From positions 124,001 through 188,000 of the forward strand of contig NZ_JACOFU010000008.1 in assembly GCF_014284275.1 (NCBI RefSeq): a stretch of 64,000 nucleotides of DNA. The letters run 5' to 3'. This document shows positions 55,731 through 64,000 of the stretch, in pieces. The stretch is from Affinundibacterium amnicola. GTDB lineage: Bacteria > Pseudomonadota > Gammaproteobacteria > Burkholderiales > Burkholderiaceae_D. How positions within the stretch are numbered: the first letter of the stretch is position 1; the number at the start of each line of letters is the position of its first letter. The notes under the pieces were generated by a model. That model ran no database searches. It had not been told where the DNA came from and saw only the letters and a program-made list of their open reading frames with translations. The position numbers and the translations under genes were made by a program.

Positions 55731-56850
55731 TGGGCAAAAATATTTCAACTTGAAAGCGCCGATCAACTTTAGCGGCACTGAGCCTTGCGGCACCGTTGTA
55801 CAAAGAATGAAGGCGCGCCTTGAGGGTCTTTAGACCCAGGCCAAAACCGGGAGAGCTGGCGATTCCAGCATGCACAGGATTACTCACGCTGCACAGCAGA
55901 CCTCGACTAGATAAGCTGAAATTCACGAGGATATCACCTGCACCTTTATGACATTCCAAATCATGACGCAAGGCATTTTCTAACAAGGGTTGTAACAAGA
56001 ATGGTGGGCAATCATATTCAAGGATGGCCGGATTTATTCCATTAATCTGCACGTTTAATCGCTCGCCGTAACGTAACTTTTGCAAGCATAAATAATCATC
56101 CAAGCATTGCACTTCGTCTGCAATACTCACCCAAGTTGTCTCACTTGACGCCAAGGAATAACGTAATAATTCGCTCAATTTTTCAATCGCGATCAGGGCA
56201 CTGTCACTATTAGCAGAGCGAACTAAGCCAGACAGCGCATTCAAAGAATTAAACATGAAATGCGGTTCTAACTGCGCCTTTAATACCGCCAGATTCTGTT
56301 GTTCCAAGGCCAGACTCAAACGTAGGGCATGCTCACGTTGATCGCGCAATGCTGCTAATCTTTTTTGATTTTGCTGCCACAAGCGCAAACCCAAAACAGC
56401 AGCAAAAATCGCGGTAATCGCGCAAATCCGAAACAAGCAAACGGCATTTTCATACGCGATGACGCGATCCCAAAATGGAATATCCTTACGCGCCCATATC
56501 AATGCAAATGCTGCGTTAAAAACATGCCAGGGAATGATGAATAGAAAAGAAAGTAAGTAGGTCAAAAAAACGACACGGGCGTGATTGAGATACTCTTCCC
56601 ATCGACACGATAAGAAATATAAGATCCAAGACAAGGGCGCTAACACCAAGGCCGCCGCTACCCAATTCACAAATATCGTACCGAATTGCGCACGCTCTCC
56701 ATTGCGCAAGTCTTCGCTGTAAATTGCCAAGGCAATCAAAGCACACAAAAATCCCCACCCTAAAAAATTATAGAGTAAGAAAAAAAACGGGCGCTTCCAA
56801 TCTGGGAACTTGGTAGGGAAGTGCGAGGAAGAATGTGTCATGCTAGTCAT
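55720..56850 (-). CDS. LytS/YehU-type sensor histidine kinase
   Basis: A 376-residue kinase. Four hydrophobic segments fill the first 150 residues (membrane sensor). The His_kinase domain contains LEPHFMFNSLNALSGLVRS, where the first His is the phospho-acceptor, followed by ELLRYSL; the HATPase part holds the N-box QPLLENALRHDLE and a G-box GFGLGLKTLKARL. The start is the ATG at 56850 or 56841. Forms a two-component system with the overlapping LytTR regulator. The signal is unknown. Confidence 0.9.
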   Translation of the reverse strand: MTSMTHSSSHFPTKFPDWKRPFFFLLYNFLGWGFLCALIALAIYSEDLRNGERAQFGTIFVNWVAAALVLAPLSWILYFLSCRWEEYLNHARVVFLTYLLSFLFIIPWHVFNAAFALIWARKDIPFWDRVIAYENAVCLFRICAITAIFAAVLGLRLWQQNQKRLAALRDQREHALRLSLALEQQNLAVLKAQLEPHFMFNSLNALSGLVRSANSDSALIAIEKLSELLRYSLASSETTWVSIADEVQCLDDYLCLQKLRYGERLNVQINGINPAILEYDCPPFLLQPLLENALRHDLECHKGAGDILVNFSLSSRGLLCSVSNPVHAGIASSPGFGLGLKTLKARLHSLYNGAARLSAAKVDRRFQVEIFLPNEY

Positions 56851-57094
56851 GTGCACTAGTATAACGCGATAAATTCCTAGCGAATTAGATTCGATTGCAT
56901 TCCATCACACCATGATGTGAGCTCATCACAAATTACCTGCGATATAAATAATCCCTCGCCGCACCGTTTTATACCCCTCTAAAAAGCAAGCGTACAGCCC
57001 ATCACGCCAGATTAGGTATCCGTCACTTTTTCAATGAAACTACGTGAGGCGCCCAACATAATTGCGCTTCGATTTGATCTACATTGGACAAAAT

Positions 57095-59326
57095 ATGTCG
57101 AACGCATTGACGAAAATAACAGTAAGACGAGTAAGGCAATTATGCAGAGATGTTGCAGGTAAATCTTTCTTCACTTTGATGCTTGCATTGCTCAGCATGC
57201 ACGCTGAAGCGCAATTGAACATCCCAAAAGTCGAAAGTCCTCCAACTCTAAAGGACTACGACAAACCAGGCAATCCGCCGGTGGGAGCAGGTCTTGCCAT
57301 CAAGGATTTTGTACAACGCACTCCTGGCGATGGCAGTGCACCAAGCTATACGACCAACACCTATCTTTCTTACGACCATGAAAATTTATATGCGGTCTTC
57401 GTCGCCCACGCAAATCATCAGCATTTAATTGCACGACACTCGCGGCGTGAAAATAATGGTGGTGAAGATTTCGTTATGCTACAAATCGACACTTTCAAAG
57501 ATGCGCAACGCGCATTTGTGTTCTATGCAAATCCACTAGGAGTTCAGGCAGATTCCAGTTTTATCGAGGGCAAAGAAGAAGACTTTGATTTCGACACACA
57601 ATGGCGCAGCGAGGGAGAGCTGACCGATTTTGGTTACATTGTAAAAATGGCGATTCCGTTCAAAAGCTTACGATTTGCCAACGGCGACAAGCAAGAATGG
57701 GGACTGTCGGTTGCACGCTATATTCCTGAATTTACTGAATTCGTCACTTGGCCACATATCTCTAAACAAAAGCCTAGCGTGGTCGACCAATTTGGCACCG
57801 TGCTGATGAATGACCGCATTCCTTCGCAGCGTAACTTGCAATTCAACCCTTATCTGTTTAGTGGCAAAGACAAATTTCTGACAACGGCCAGAAAGCAAGG
57901 AAAGCACTACGCATCCTTTGTCGAGCAACAAAAAACCCAAGTTGGTTTAGACGCGAAATACGTATGGAATAACGCCGTTACTATCGATCTCACTTTAAAC
58001 CCCGATTTCTCTGAGGTCGAGAGCGACGAACCGCAAGTGTTAGTCGATAAGCGTTTCGAAACGCTGTTCCCAGAGAAGCGACCATTCTTTTTAGAAAATG
58101 CGGGCTTTTTCAAAACCCCCTTGCCCTTATTCTTTTCGCGTCGTATCGTTGAACCCGATGCGGGCGTGCGATTAACTGGGCGCCAAGAGCAGTTTGCAGT
58201 TGGCGGTCTGGTCATGAATGATGCATCCGACCTCAAGGCCGGAAAAGCGCATATCAGCTTATTCCGCGGACAAGTCGATTTGGGAAATTCAGGCAATCTT
58301 GGAGTTTTGCTGAGCAATCGGCAACAAGGTGGTCAAACAAATTCTGTCGCCGGTATGGATGCAAGAATCACACCTCTGCCGAACTGGATTGTTACCGGAC
58401 AATTCGCAAGAAGCCAAGCGGACAACAAGACCGTCAACAACGATCATCTTGCCTATCTCGAAGCAATCTACGGATCACGTGCATTCACCTACACCGGAAA
58501 ATACACCAACATAGGTCAACATTTCGACGTCAGCTTGGGTTTTATTCCTCGTATCAACATCAAACAAAACGAACAGCAAGCCAACTACACTTGGTTCGCC
58601 GCACCAACTGATTGGTTTCTGACACAAGAATTAAAAGCGACCTTGATACACACCGACAATCAACGCGATGAATTTCAAGACAAGAAAATCAATCTTCTCT
58701 ATACCATCAAAGCCAAGCAGGCCAATACTTTTACTTTAGAAGGAACGCAGCAATCTGAAAATTTAGCTGACAAAAAAATTCATACAAGCGGATGGTTGGC
58801 GGGATGGAATTCTCGTACGCTACCAGAACTCAATAGCACGATTAAATTTGGACAGAGACAAGCGCTGAATTATCAATTCGTTGATCGTGATGTGCTGAGC
58901 GGCGATGCTCGAAACGCGCAAATCAAACTGAAATGGTTGATCGGACGTCATTGGAGTCTCGATAGCAGTTATTTCTGGAATGATTTACGCCATGCACAAG
59001 GGACAATCTATCGCGATCGCCTGGCGCGCTTCAATGTATCCTATCAGTTCGACAATTACTGGGGTGCTAGCCTCATCATGGATTATCACAAGCTGTCTGC
59101 AAATCAAGCTTGGAGTAGATTGAAAAACGAACAAAGTCTCAATACCAATCTGCAACTACGTTATGTTCTTAGCCCGGGGTCAAGCGTCTATGTCGGCTAT
59201 GTTGATCGACAAGAAAATCTCAGTTTATTTCATGATGAAAATGGTCTGCTGCAATCAGCAAGCTCACAACATCTGGATGTGCATACGGGTAAACGAGTCT
59301 TCGTCAAACTCAGTTACTTGTTTTAA
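57095..59326 (+). CDS. DUF5916 outer-membrane-like protein with CBM9-type N-terminus
   Basis: A 743-residue exported protein. A signal peptide (about 12-40, ending AEA) leads to a CBM9-like beta domain (about 60-200; LSYDHENLYAVFVAH, YIVKMAIPFKSL), then the DUF5916 domain with the signatures TLNPDFSEVESDEPQV and FPEKRPFFLENAGFF near 300-345. The C-terminal half has alternating aromatic strands of a beta-barrel and ends in Phe (SYLF), so it is probably an outer-membrane protein. Function unknown. It diverges from the LytS/LytR genes, whose product might regulate it. Confidence 0.85.
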   Translation: MSNALTKITVRRVRQLCRDVAGKSFFTLMLALLSMHAEAQLNIPKVESPPTLKDYDKPGNPPVGAGLAIKDFVQRTPGDGSAPSYTTNTYLSYDHENLYAVFVAHANHQHLIARHSRRENNGGEDFVMLQIDTFKDAQRAFVFYANPLGVQADSSFIEGKEEDFDFDTQWRSEGELTDFGYIVKMAIPFKSLRFANGDKQEWGLSVARYIPEFTEFVTWPHISKQKPSVVDQFGTVLMNDRIPSQRNLQFNPYLFSGKDKFLTTARKQGKHYASFVEQQKTQVGLDAKYVWNNAVTIDLTLNPDFSEVESDEPQVLVDKRFETLFPEKRPFFLENAGFFKTPLPLFFSRRIVEPDAGVRLTGRQEQFAVGGLVMNDASDLKAGKAHISLFRGQVDLGNSGNLGVLLSNRQQGGQTNSVAGMDARITPLPNWIVTGQFARSQADNKTVNNDHLAYLEAIYGSRAFTYTGKYTNIGQHFDVSLGFIPRINIKQNEQQANYTWFAAPTDWFLTQELKATLIHTDNQRDEFQDKKINLLYTIKAKQANTFTLEGTQQSENLADKKIHTSGWLAGWNSRTLPELNSTIKFGQRQALNYQFVDRDVLSGDARNAQIKLKWLIGRHWSLDSSYFWNDLRHAQGTIYRDRLARFNVSYQFDNYWGASLIMDYHKLSANQAWSRLKNEQSLNTNLQLRYVLSPGSSVYVGYVDRQENLSLFHDENGLLQSASSQHLDVHTGKRVFVKLSYLF

Positions 59327-59553
59327 GCCACTTCACGAACAATCCATTGGTATTTTACATGTCGAGCAGAATATCGTTTGACATGTAAAGCCACACAAAT
59401 AGCGGCTTTCTTCATCAAGACTAGCCATGACATCTTCAGCAATTTCATCTCCGGCTGTTTCCCAAGGCAGATCACATTGCGCTCATCACCCCGCATAAGC
59501 CCCTGATCGCGTCTCTTGGCACGATGCTTGCTAAAAATTAATTTCAGTTTCAT
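59323..59553 (-). CDS. Small basic hypothetical protein, 76 aa
   Basis: A short Lys/Arg-rich protein with a possible hydrophobic patch (LLKMSWLVLMKKAAICVALHV). An AGGA at about 14 bases upstream of the ATG could serve as ribosome site. It overlaps the 3' end of the DUF5916 gene by four bases on the opposite strand. No family recognised; it could be spurious. Confidence 0.3.
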   Translation of the reverse strand: MKLKLIFSKHRAKRRDQGLMRGDERNVICLGKQPEMKLLKMSWLVLMKKAAICVALHVKRYSARHVKYQWIVREVA

Positions 59554-59710
59554 CACGAAATAAATCCTGACGCTTTCTCAATCAGATAACACGGCGTCGG
59601 ATTGGTATTGATGAGATTGGGCAAGGCTTTTTTATCCGCTCAGAAATAACAAGCTTGATCAGTATGTTCAACGAATTCAAATGTGATGCTTTTTAATGGA
59701 GAACTTAATC

Positions 59711-60889
59711 ATGGCGATTCCGCAAAACCCCACCCCACCGTATCCAGAATATTCCGACGCGGTATTAAACGAGCCTGCAAACTACGGCATCTTGGAACAA
59801 TTGATAGGCACTTGGGTCAACGTGAACCCCAATAACAATAAGACTGGCTGGGGCTTGCACACCACTTGTATGCCTTCACCAGGCACCAATACCGAAACCA
59901 TTTTCGGCATCTTCCACTTTCTGTGTGAAGACTACACCGAAGAACTGACTTTCGCTCCAGTCGAGGGTGGTGTACGCAATCGTGGCGGTACGAATGAACA
60001 ATTCACCGGCGCAATTGAATACAAACAAAGCGTGCAGCGCGTCAGCGATGGTGTAGGTATTCACGAAGAAGTGGGAATGTACTTGTGGGTAGACCAAATG
60101 TATAACCATGCGGCGACCGAAGAATCCGTGATTGAAGATAATGGCTATCCATTGATTTCGATTGGCGCTGGAGCGAACGGACCGAACGATGTGCCCCCCT
60201 ATGCAATTGCTCGCAGCGGCACTATTCCACACGGTAGCTCCATTCTATTAACGGGCAGCTTTGCACAAGATGTGGCGGGCAAACCACCATTTCCGACCGG
60301 CACAGATAGCTGGAGTCAGCCCTTCGTCACCTCTTGGCCTGCATTACAAGTTGCCAACGCCCCCAACCTCGCCTCATCACCACTGGCGATCTCACCGAGC
60401 ATGGGCGCCTCTGCCTTGCTGACGCCACCCGATGGTTCGACGGCAGTACCACTCAATCTCGACGAGCCAGCACCCGCGTGGGCATTTGACAAATCACTAC
60501 CCGTCACGCAACCAGATAGCAATCTGACCTATTTCCAACGCATTGTCGCTGATCCGCATTATCCGTATTCAGTGCGCCCGGATTTGCGTTTGCGTGATGC
60601 GATCAAGGATCAAAATATCAGCAAGTACACCTTGATCCAATTAACTAGCAAACACGATGGTGGCCCGCAAGGCGGGATTCTGAATATTCCCTTCGTCAAA
60701 AAATTTGCTGATGTGACGGAGATGAGTTTAAACATGTGGCTAGAAACCGTCATCGAAGCGGATGGTACTGAGGTCTTGCAACTGCAATACGAACAGATCA
60801 TCTTCTTTGAATTTATGGTGGGATCTAACGGGCAGACCACACGCTGGCCGCATATTCAGATTAATACCTTGCGTAAAAAGGCAGACTAA
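59711..60889 (+). CDS. Nitrobindin/heme-binding-like beta-barrel protein
   Basis: A 392-residue soluble protein. Residues 20-190 contain a lipocalin/FABP-like pattern: GILEQLIGTWVNVNP, FHFLCEDYTEELTF, FTGAIEYKQSVQRV and IARSGTIPHGSSILLTGSF, which fits the heme-binding nitrobindin (THAP4-like) group. A Pro/Ala-rich linker (about 215-260) leads to a second domain of about 130 residues ending in IQINTLRKK, resembling a further beta-barrel. The ATG at 59711 is chosen because GGAG lies eight bases ahead. No signal peptide. Heme or nitric-oxide binding is inference. Confidence 0.55.
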   Translation: MAIPQNPTPPYPEYSDAVLNEPANYGILEQLIGTWVNVNPNNNKTGWGLHTTCMPSPGTNTETIFGIFHFLCEDYTEELTFAPVEGGVRNRGGTNEQFTGAIEYKQSVQRVSDGVGIHEEVGMYLWVDQMYNHAATEESVIEDNGYPLISIGAGANGPNDVPPYAIARSGTIPHGSSILLTGSFAQDVAGKPPFPTGTDSWSQPFVTSWPALQVANAPNLASSPLAISPSMGASALLTPPDGSTAVPLNLDEPAPAWAFDKSLPVTQPDSNLTYFQRIVADPHYPYSVRPDLRLRDAIKDQNISKYTLIQLTSKHDGGPQGGILNIPFVKKFADVTEMSLNMWLETVIEADGTEVLQLQYEQIIFFEFMVGSNGQTTRWPHIQINTLRKKAD

Positions 60890-60929
60890 GAAACGATGTC
60901 TAAAATCCTCAAAGGATGATGATCAGGCG

Positions 60930-60954
60930 CCCGTCTCCGCAAGCGCGAGACGGG
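60930..60954. terminator. Hairpin between convergent genes
   Basis: An 8-bp perfect stem CCCGTCTC/GAGACGGG with a 9-base loop in the spacer between the convergent nitrobindin-like and membrane-protein genes. There is no T-run, so it is only a possible bidirectional terminator. Confidence 0.35.
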
Positions 60955-61001
60955 CTGCAATGCTGGTAGCGTAAATACAGCCACGCTCCTAGCACCGCTC
61001 G

Positions 61002-61622
61002 TTATGCATAAGCCATCTGCTCTGAAGACGACACTGGCAACTGCTTTGCCGATTGCATACGTTTCCAACGCAATTCCAAAGCCGCGATACTGACAACATA
61101 CATCGCCACCACAATCAGCGGCTGCAATACAAAGCTGTGTTCGGGATACATGATCCAAGCCAAAGTACATAAGATCGTACGAACCACCGCGTGAAACACA
61201 CCAATCCAATGCTGTATCAACACGCTCAGCGGCAACCACATCAAGCCCGTCAAGATTGCTACCGCGAACGGCAAGCTACGATAGTTTTCCAAGAAAAAAG
61301 GGATGGCTAAGGCATAGCATAAGAAACTCATTGCGACTGCGGACAGAAATAGCGTATCGAAAAAGTTGCGCTTCTTGTTCGACTTAAACTTCAATTGTTC
61401 GCCCGTCAATTTTGCCAAGAACATCGCCAGATAAACGATACTGCCTGTGCCGATAAACACCGCTAACACTTGCGCTTTCGGGCTAAGTAAAGCGCCAGTC
61501 AAGATCAACGCGGACCACACCAAAATGCCAGCTAATGGCATCGCCAAAAAACGACGTTGACGAAATTCGGCTAGTTGTTGATCTAATGAAATCGACACGT
61601 TTGATGAAACTGATGAAGACAT
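61002..61622 (-). CDS. Hypothetical multi-pass membrane protein, 206 aa
   Basis: Six hydrophobic helices after a polar N-terminus with the string LAEFRQRRFLAMPLAGILVW, which resembles small uncharacterised membrane proteins of firmicutes and proteobacteria (DUF7010-like). No catalytic motif is seen. It converges with the nitrobindin-like gene and diverges from the lipoprotein gene. Function unknown. Confidence 0.7.
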   Translation of the reverse strand: MSSSVSSNVSISLDQQLAEFRQRRFLAMPLAGILVWSALILTGALLSPKAQVLAVFIGTGSIVYLAMFLAKLTGEQLKFKSNKKRNFFDTLFLSAVAMSFLCYALAIPFFLENYRSLPFAVAILTGLMWLPLSVLIQHWIGVFHAVVRTILCTLAWIMYPEHSFVLQPLIVVAMYVVSIAALELRWKRMQSAKQLPVSSSEQMAYA

Positions 61623-61902
61623 GATGAACTCCCTCTCAAAAATTCTGCAACGTGATTCGTGCAGCGATGGAGCTATGTTGAAGCAAAGGGCGGGCGCCGC
61701 ATAGTAGCGTTTGTCATGACTTCACATGACATTTGTCATCCGTTTTCCTCATTGACTATCTGCGCGCTCTGCCATGCTCACCAAGGTAAAGCACATGACA
61801 TGCGACGCGAAGCATCAAGATGTGAGACTTTTGATAAAGAAAGGGCGACAAACTTGGGATCAAGATAGGCTGCGCACTCTTTCTCACCACACCAAGGACA
61901 AT

Positions 61903-62682
61903 ATGAAAGCCATCAAGTTTCTCAGCGGATTGACTATCGTACTAGTCACCCTATTTTCCTTCAGCGGATGCGCAAGCATGGCTGGGCCACGCGAAGCGAA
62001 ACAATCTGCCAGCATCGTCGATTATCTCTATCCCAAAGCCACCCAAGCACCACAACTTACGCCCGGGATCACCTATCTCAGACCACCTGTAAGAGTTGGT
62101 ATCGCGTTCGTACCCAACGCCCCCGGCGCGCGCACTTTACCTGAAACAGAAAAAATCAAATTATTGGAACGTGTCAAAGCAGCGTTCACTGGGCAAGCTT
62201 TCATCGGCACTATCGACATCATTCCCTCACACTACTTAAAACCAAGCGGAGGTTTCGACAATATGGAGCAAGCCGCCCGTATGTTTAATGTCGATGTGAT
62301 GGCGATGGTTTCCTACGATCAGGTTCAATTCACCGATGGCAATTCGCTGTCGTTCTTATATTGGACGGTGATCGGTGCCTACGTTGTACATGGCAATGAG
62401 CACGATACCCAAACCATGCTCGATATTTCTGTGTTTGACGTAGCAAGTCGCAAGTTACTGATGCGCGCACCAGGTACAAGTCAAGTAAAAGGTAGCGCCA
62501 ATTTATCCAACTTCAGCGAACGTTCTCGCGCAGCGCGTACAGAAGGCTATAACAAAGCCGCAGATCAATTGATTCCGGCATTGCAAACTGAACTTACAGC
62601 TTTCCGTGAACGACTCAAAACGAATGACAAAATACGGGTTGAGCCGCGTGCTGGGTATCAAGGTGGTGGCCAGCCAGATTAA
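61903..62682 (+). CDS. Rhombotarget-like lipoprotein
   Basis: A 259-residue lipoprotein. The signal peptide ends in a lipobox FSGCAS with Cys23. The mature protein resembles the rhombotarget lipoprotein family: SIVDYLYPKATQ, RVGIAFVPN, IIPSHYLKPSGGFDNM, VMAMVSYDQVQFTD, YWTVIGAYVV and KLLMRAPGTSQVKGSA are in the expected order. Family members usually sit near a rhombosortase gene; none is seen here. The ATG follows AAGGA. Family assignment from recalled motifs. Confidence 0.65.
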   Translation: MKAIKFLSGLTIVLVTLFSFSGCASMAGPREAKQSASIVDYLYPKATQAPQLTPGITYLRPPVRVGIAFVPNAPGARTLPETEKIKLLERVKAAFTGQAFIGTIDIIPSHYLKPSGGFDNMEQAARMFNVDVMAMVSYDQVQFTDGNSLSFLYWTVIGAYVVHGNEHDTQTMLDISVFDVASRKLLMRAPGTSQVKGSANLSNFSERSRAARTEGYNKAADQLIPALQTELTAFRERLKTNDKIRVEPRAGYQGGGQPD

Positions 62683-62740
62683 ATTTAAGCTCGGCTGACC
62701 ACTCAAATCGGCAGGCTTAAATCGCGCAGAAACTTAAAGC

Positions 62741-62763
62741 GTGGGCACAGAGATCCTGCCCAC
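62741..62763. terminator. Hairpin between convergent lipoprotein and hydrolase genes
   Basis: A 7-bp stem GTGGGCA/TGCCCAC with a 9-base loop in the 92-base convergent spacer. No T-run, so weak evidence. Confidence 0.35.
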
Positions 62764-62774
62764 CCGACAACGCA

Positions 62775-63521
62775 TCATCCCAAAGCCCGCAGCTCACGCA
62801 AGACCGTTTCCCACGCAGCCGTTGCCGGATCAATCAAAGCAAAGTGGCCGCATGCTGGCAATGACACTAATCGCGTCGCTGGAAATGCATCGCGGTATGT
62901 AGCGGCTAACACAGGCGGTACGATTGCATCATCATCGCCCTGAATGATGCTCACTGCCACGGCGGGTGCAGGCAAGTACATGGGATTGATGTCTGCACGT
63001 TGTACAGGGTCTTGCCCCAAGAAGCGCAGCACCGCACCATCGCCTAAGTTCATCGCATGTGCCATCTGCAAGTCGGCCGCTGGTGCCAATGCCACTACTC
63101 CTTGTATCGCAATAGAGGATGCAAGCTGAGCACATCGCGCTGCTGCCCACAATACCAAATGCCCGCCTGCAGAATGGCCGATTAGGAGCAACTTCCCGTT
63201 ATGCTGCGCGACCTGCGCGGGCAGGCTAGTTAAGGCAGTCATCACATCGTCCAAAGTCACATCGGGCTCGCCCGATACACGGCGATATTCCAAAGTTACA
63301 GTCGTCCAGCCAGCCTCCGCCAAAGCGCTAGCCATTGCTTCGGCGTGGGCGCGATCATATTCTGGTTTCCAAAAACCGCCGTGAATTAAGATCAGCAAAG
63401 GGAGTGCATTACCGCGCGTGCCGTAACGAATATCGGCGACTTGATCTACGTGATTTCCGTAAGTAAGCGTTAAATCGGGGGGATTAGCCGTGCGGCTTAA
63501 GATGGATAGGTCTTCGGTCAT
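62775..63521 (-). CDS. Alpha/beta hydrolase (esterase, HGGFW type)
   Basis: A 248-residue cytosolic hydrolase. An HGGFW oxyanion motif near residue 47, the nucleophile elbow GHSAGGH near 118, an Asp in IIQGDDDAIVPP near 195 and a late His in PACGHFALID near 225 form the triad. The HGG-F/Y-W type is shared with kynurenine-formamidase-like and carboxylesterase families. Length is normal. Substrate unknown. Confidence 0.85.
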   Translation of the reverse strand: MTEDLSILSRTANPPDLTLTYGNHVDQVADIRYGTRGNALPLLILIHGGFWKPEYDRAHAEAMASALAEAGWTTVTLEYRRVSGEPDVTLDDVMTALTSLPAQVAQHNGKLLLIGHSAGGHLVLWAAARCAQLASSIAIQGVVALAPAADLQMAHAMNLGDGAVLRFLGQDPVQRADINPMYLPAPAVAVSIIQGDDDAIVPPVLAATYRDAFPATRLVSLPACGHFALIDPATAAWETVLRELRALG

Positions 63522-63720
63522 TTTGTTTCGCTTTTTTTGGTCAACTTTTTTGGTCGGTTTCGCAGTTCTCGGTTTGATGATTCTTCGCTTGCAGAAATGG
63601 AAGTCAATAAGTAAGTGGGGTGTAATAGTCGAAGACGTATTACGCCATCCGCCAGATTGGCGTTCAATCGTCGCGTCATTTATTTGTTTGTAACGTGATC
63701 AAAAAATAGCCGCAAGCTTC

Positions 63721-64000
63721 CTATTTGCGCGCGATCAAATATTTGCAATCGTCAATCCATCCTTGCAATTTCTTGTGTGCATGGACTTTCTGTTCCTGTG
63801 AAGATGTGCGGATAATATCAGCCATCAACTGTTGTATAGATACGCGTGAAGCTTCGGCTTGTGTGCGCTGCGCTGTCTGCTCTGCGGGTTCAAAATTAGC
63901 CAAGATCGCTCGCTGTATCATTGCTTGTGCCACCTCTCGGCTGGGCTTTTCATTTTGAATTTGCGTCAACAACTGCAAAACAGCACGTTGACGTGCCATG
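63721..64000 (-). CDS. DUF6279-like protein, C-terminal part (continues beyond window)
   Basis: The frame is open to the window edge. The visible 92 residues are a highly helical, Gln/Ala/Arg-rich tail, with a final QEQKVHAHKKLQGWIDDCKY that resembles the end of DUF6279 lipoproteins. The Met at 63999 is probably internal. Function unknown. Confidence 0.5.
   Translation of the reverse strand, partial: MARQRAVLQLLTQIQNEKPSREVAQAMIQRAILANFEPAEQTAQRTQAEASRVSIQQLMADIIRTSSQEQKVHAHKKLQGWIDDCKYLIARK

Noticed and set aside
1..64000. tRNA, rRNA or CRISPR arrays
   Set aside because: I looked for T-arm motifs, rRNA segments and regularly spaced repeats and found none that hold up; the repeats present are palindromic and not arrayed.

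Overview
The window looks like chromosomal DNA of a moderate-GC betaproteobacterium, most likely Burkholderiales and perhaps Oxalobacteraceae (Undibacterium-like). That placement is inferred from the gene repertoire (full-length B12-dependent metH, NhaR, FtrA plus rhodanese, OsmC-YcaO fusion, LytS/LytR pair, many envelope proteins) and from the dispersed palindromic repeats; no rRNA or tRNA gene is visible to confirm it. Most of the sequence is ordinary core and envelope gene content, with a few accessory patches.

Layout. 1-2741: a lipoprotein proline-iminopeptidase-like hydrolase cut by the window edge, a TMEM175-type channel, and a ChrA transporter ended by a strong terminator. 2826-5183: a Tat-exported PhoX phosphatase behind four 11-bp Pho-box units. 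5199-9730: an RND efflux pump (permease plus lipoprotein adaptor) with its own terminator. 10058-11028: a GNAT acetyltransferase and a small hypothetical protein. 11111-11904: a cluster of palindromic repeats with a perfect 79-bp inverted repeat, followed by an AT-rich orphan gene converging on it. 12674-18645: metH with a structured leader, TerC and BI-1/YccA membrane proteins. 18793-26307: NhaR, an S46 dipeptidyl-peptidase, a periplasmic solute-binding-like protein with a TonB receptor, and a DUF1161 protein. 26387-32940: GST, FtrA and rhodanese, a 155-bp MITE-like element, a GH127 glycosidase, an AlkD-like protein and a Cys/Gly-tailed protein. 33097-41633: an unusual Nramp-like carrier, gamma-glutamyltransferase, small genes, a GGEEF diguanylate cyclase, an MscS channel and thymidine kinase (TTG start). 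41757-46361: a second GST, a small ORF broken by an in-frame TGA, a PglL/Wzy-type O-ligase and an RCC1-repeat lipoprotein.

47103-52208 is the most notable part. OsmC-YcaO is followed by an AT-rich accessory segment with a caspase-like protease (His84/Cys132) carrying an unrecognised C-terminal domain, a HigB/HigA-type toxin-antitoxin pair, and the 3' remnant of what looks like an AbiEi-type antitoxin. The segment ends in a second, degenerate copy of the 3' end of ycaO, so it is bracketed by a 29-bp direct repeat (26/29 identical). It reads as a small defence-type island lodged behind ycaO.

52293-64000: an AraC (membrane) / DJ-1 / NTF2-like cluster, an overlapping LytS-type kinase and LytTR regulator, a DUF5916 outer-membrane-like protein, a nitrobindin/heme-binding-like protein, a small membrane protein, a lipoprotein resembling the rhombotarget family, an alpha/beta hydrolase, and a partial DUF6279-like gene at the edge.

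Regulatory features read directly from the sequence include the phoX Pho boxes, a terminator-like hairpin in the metH leader, several intrinsic terminators, and starts decided by Shine-Dalgarno position (GTG for GH127, TTG for thymidine kinase and probably S46).
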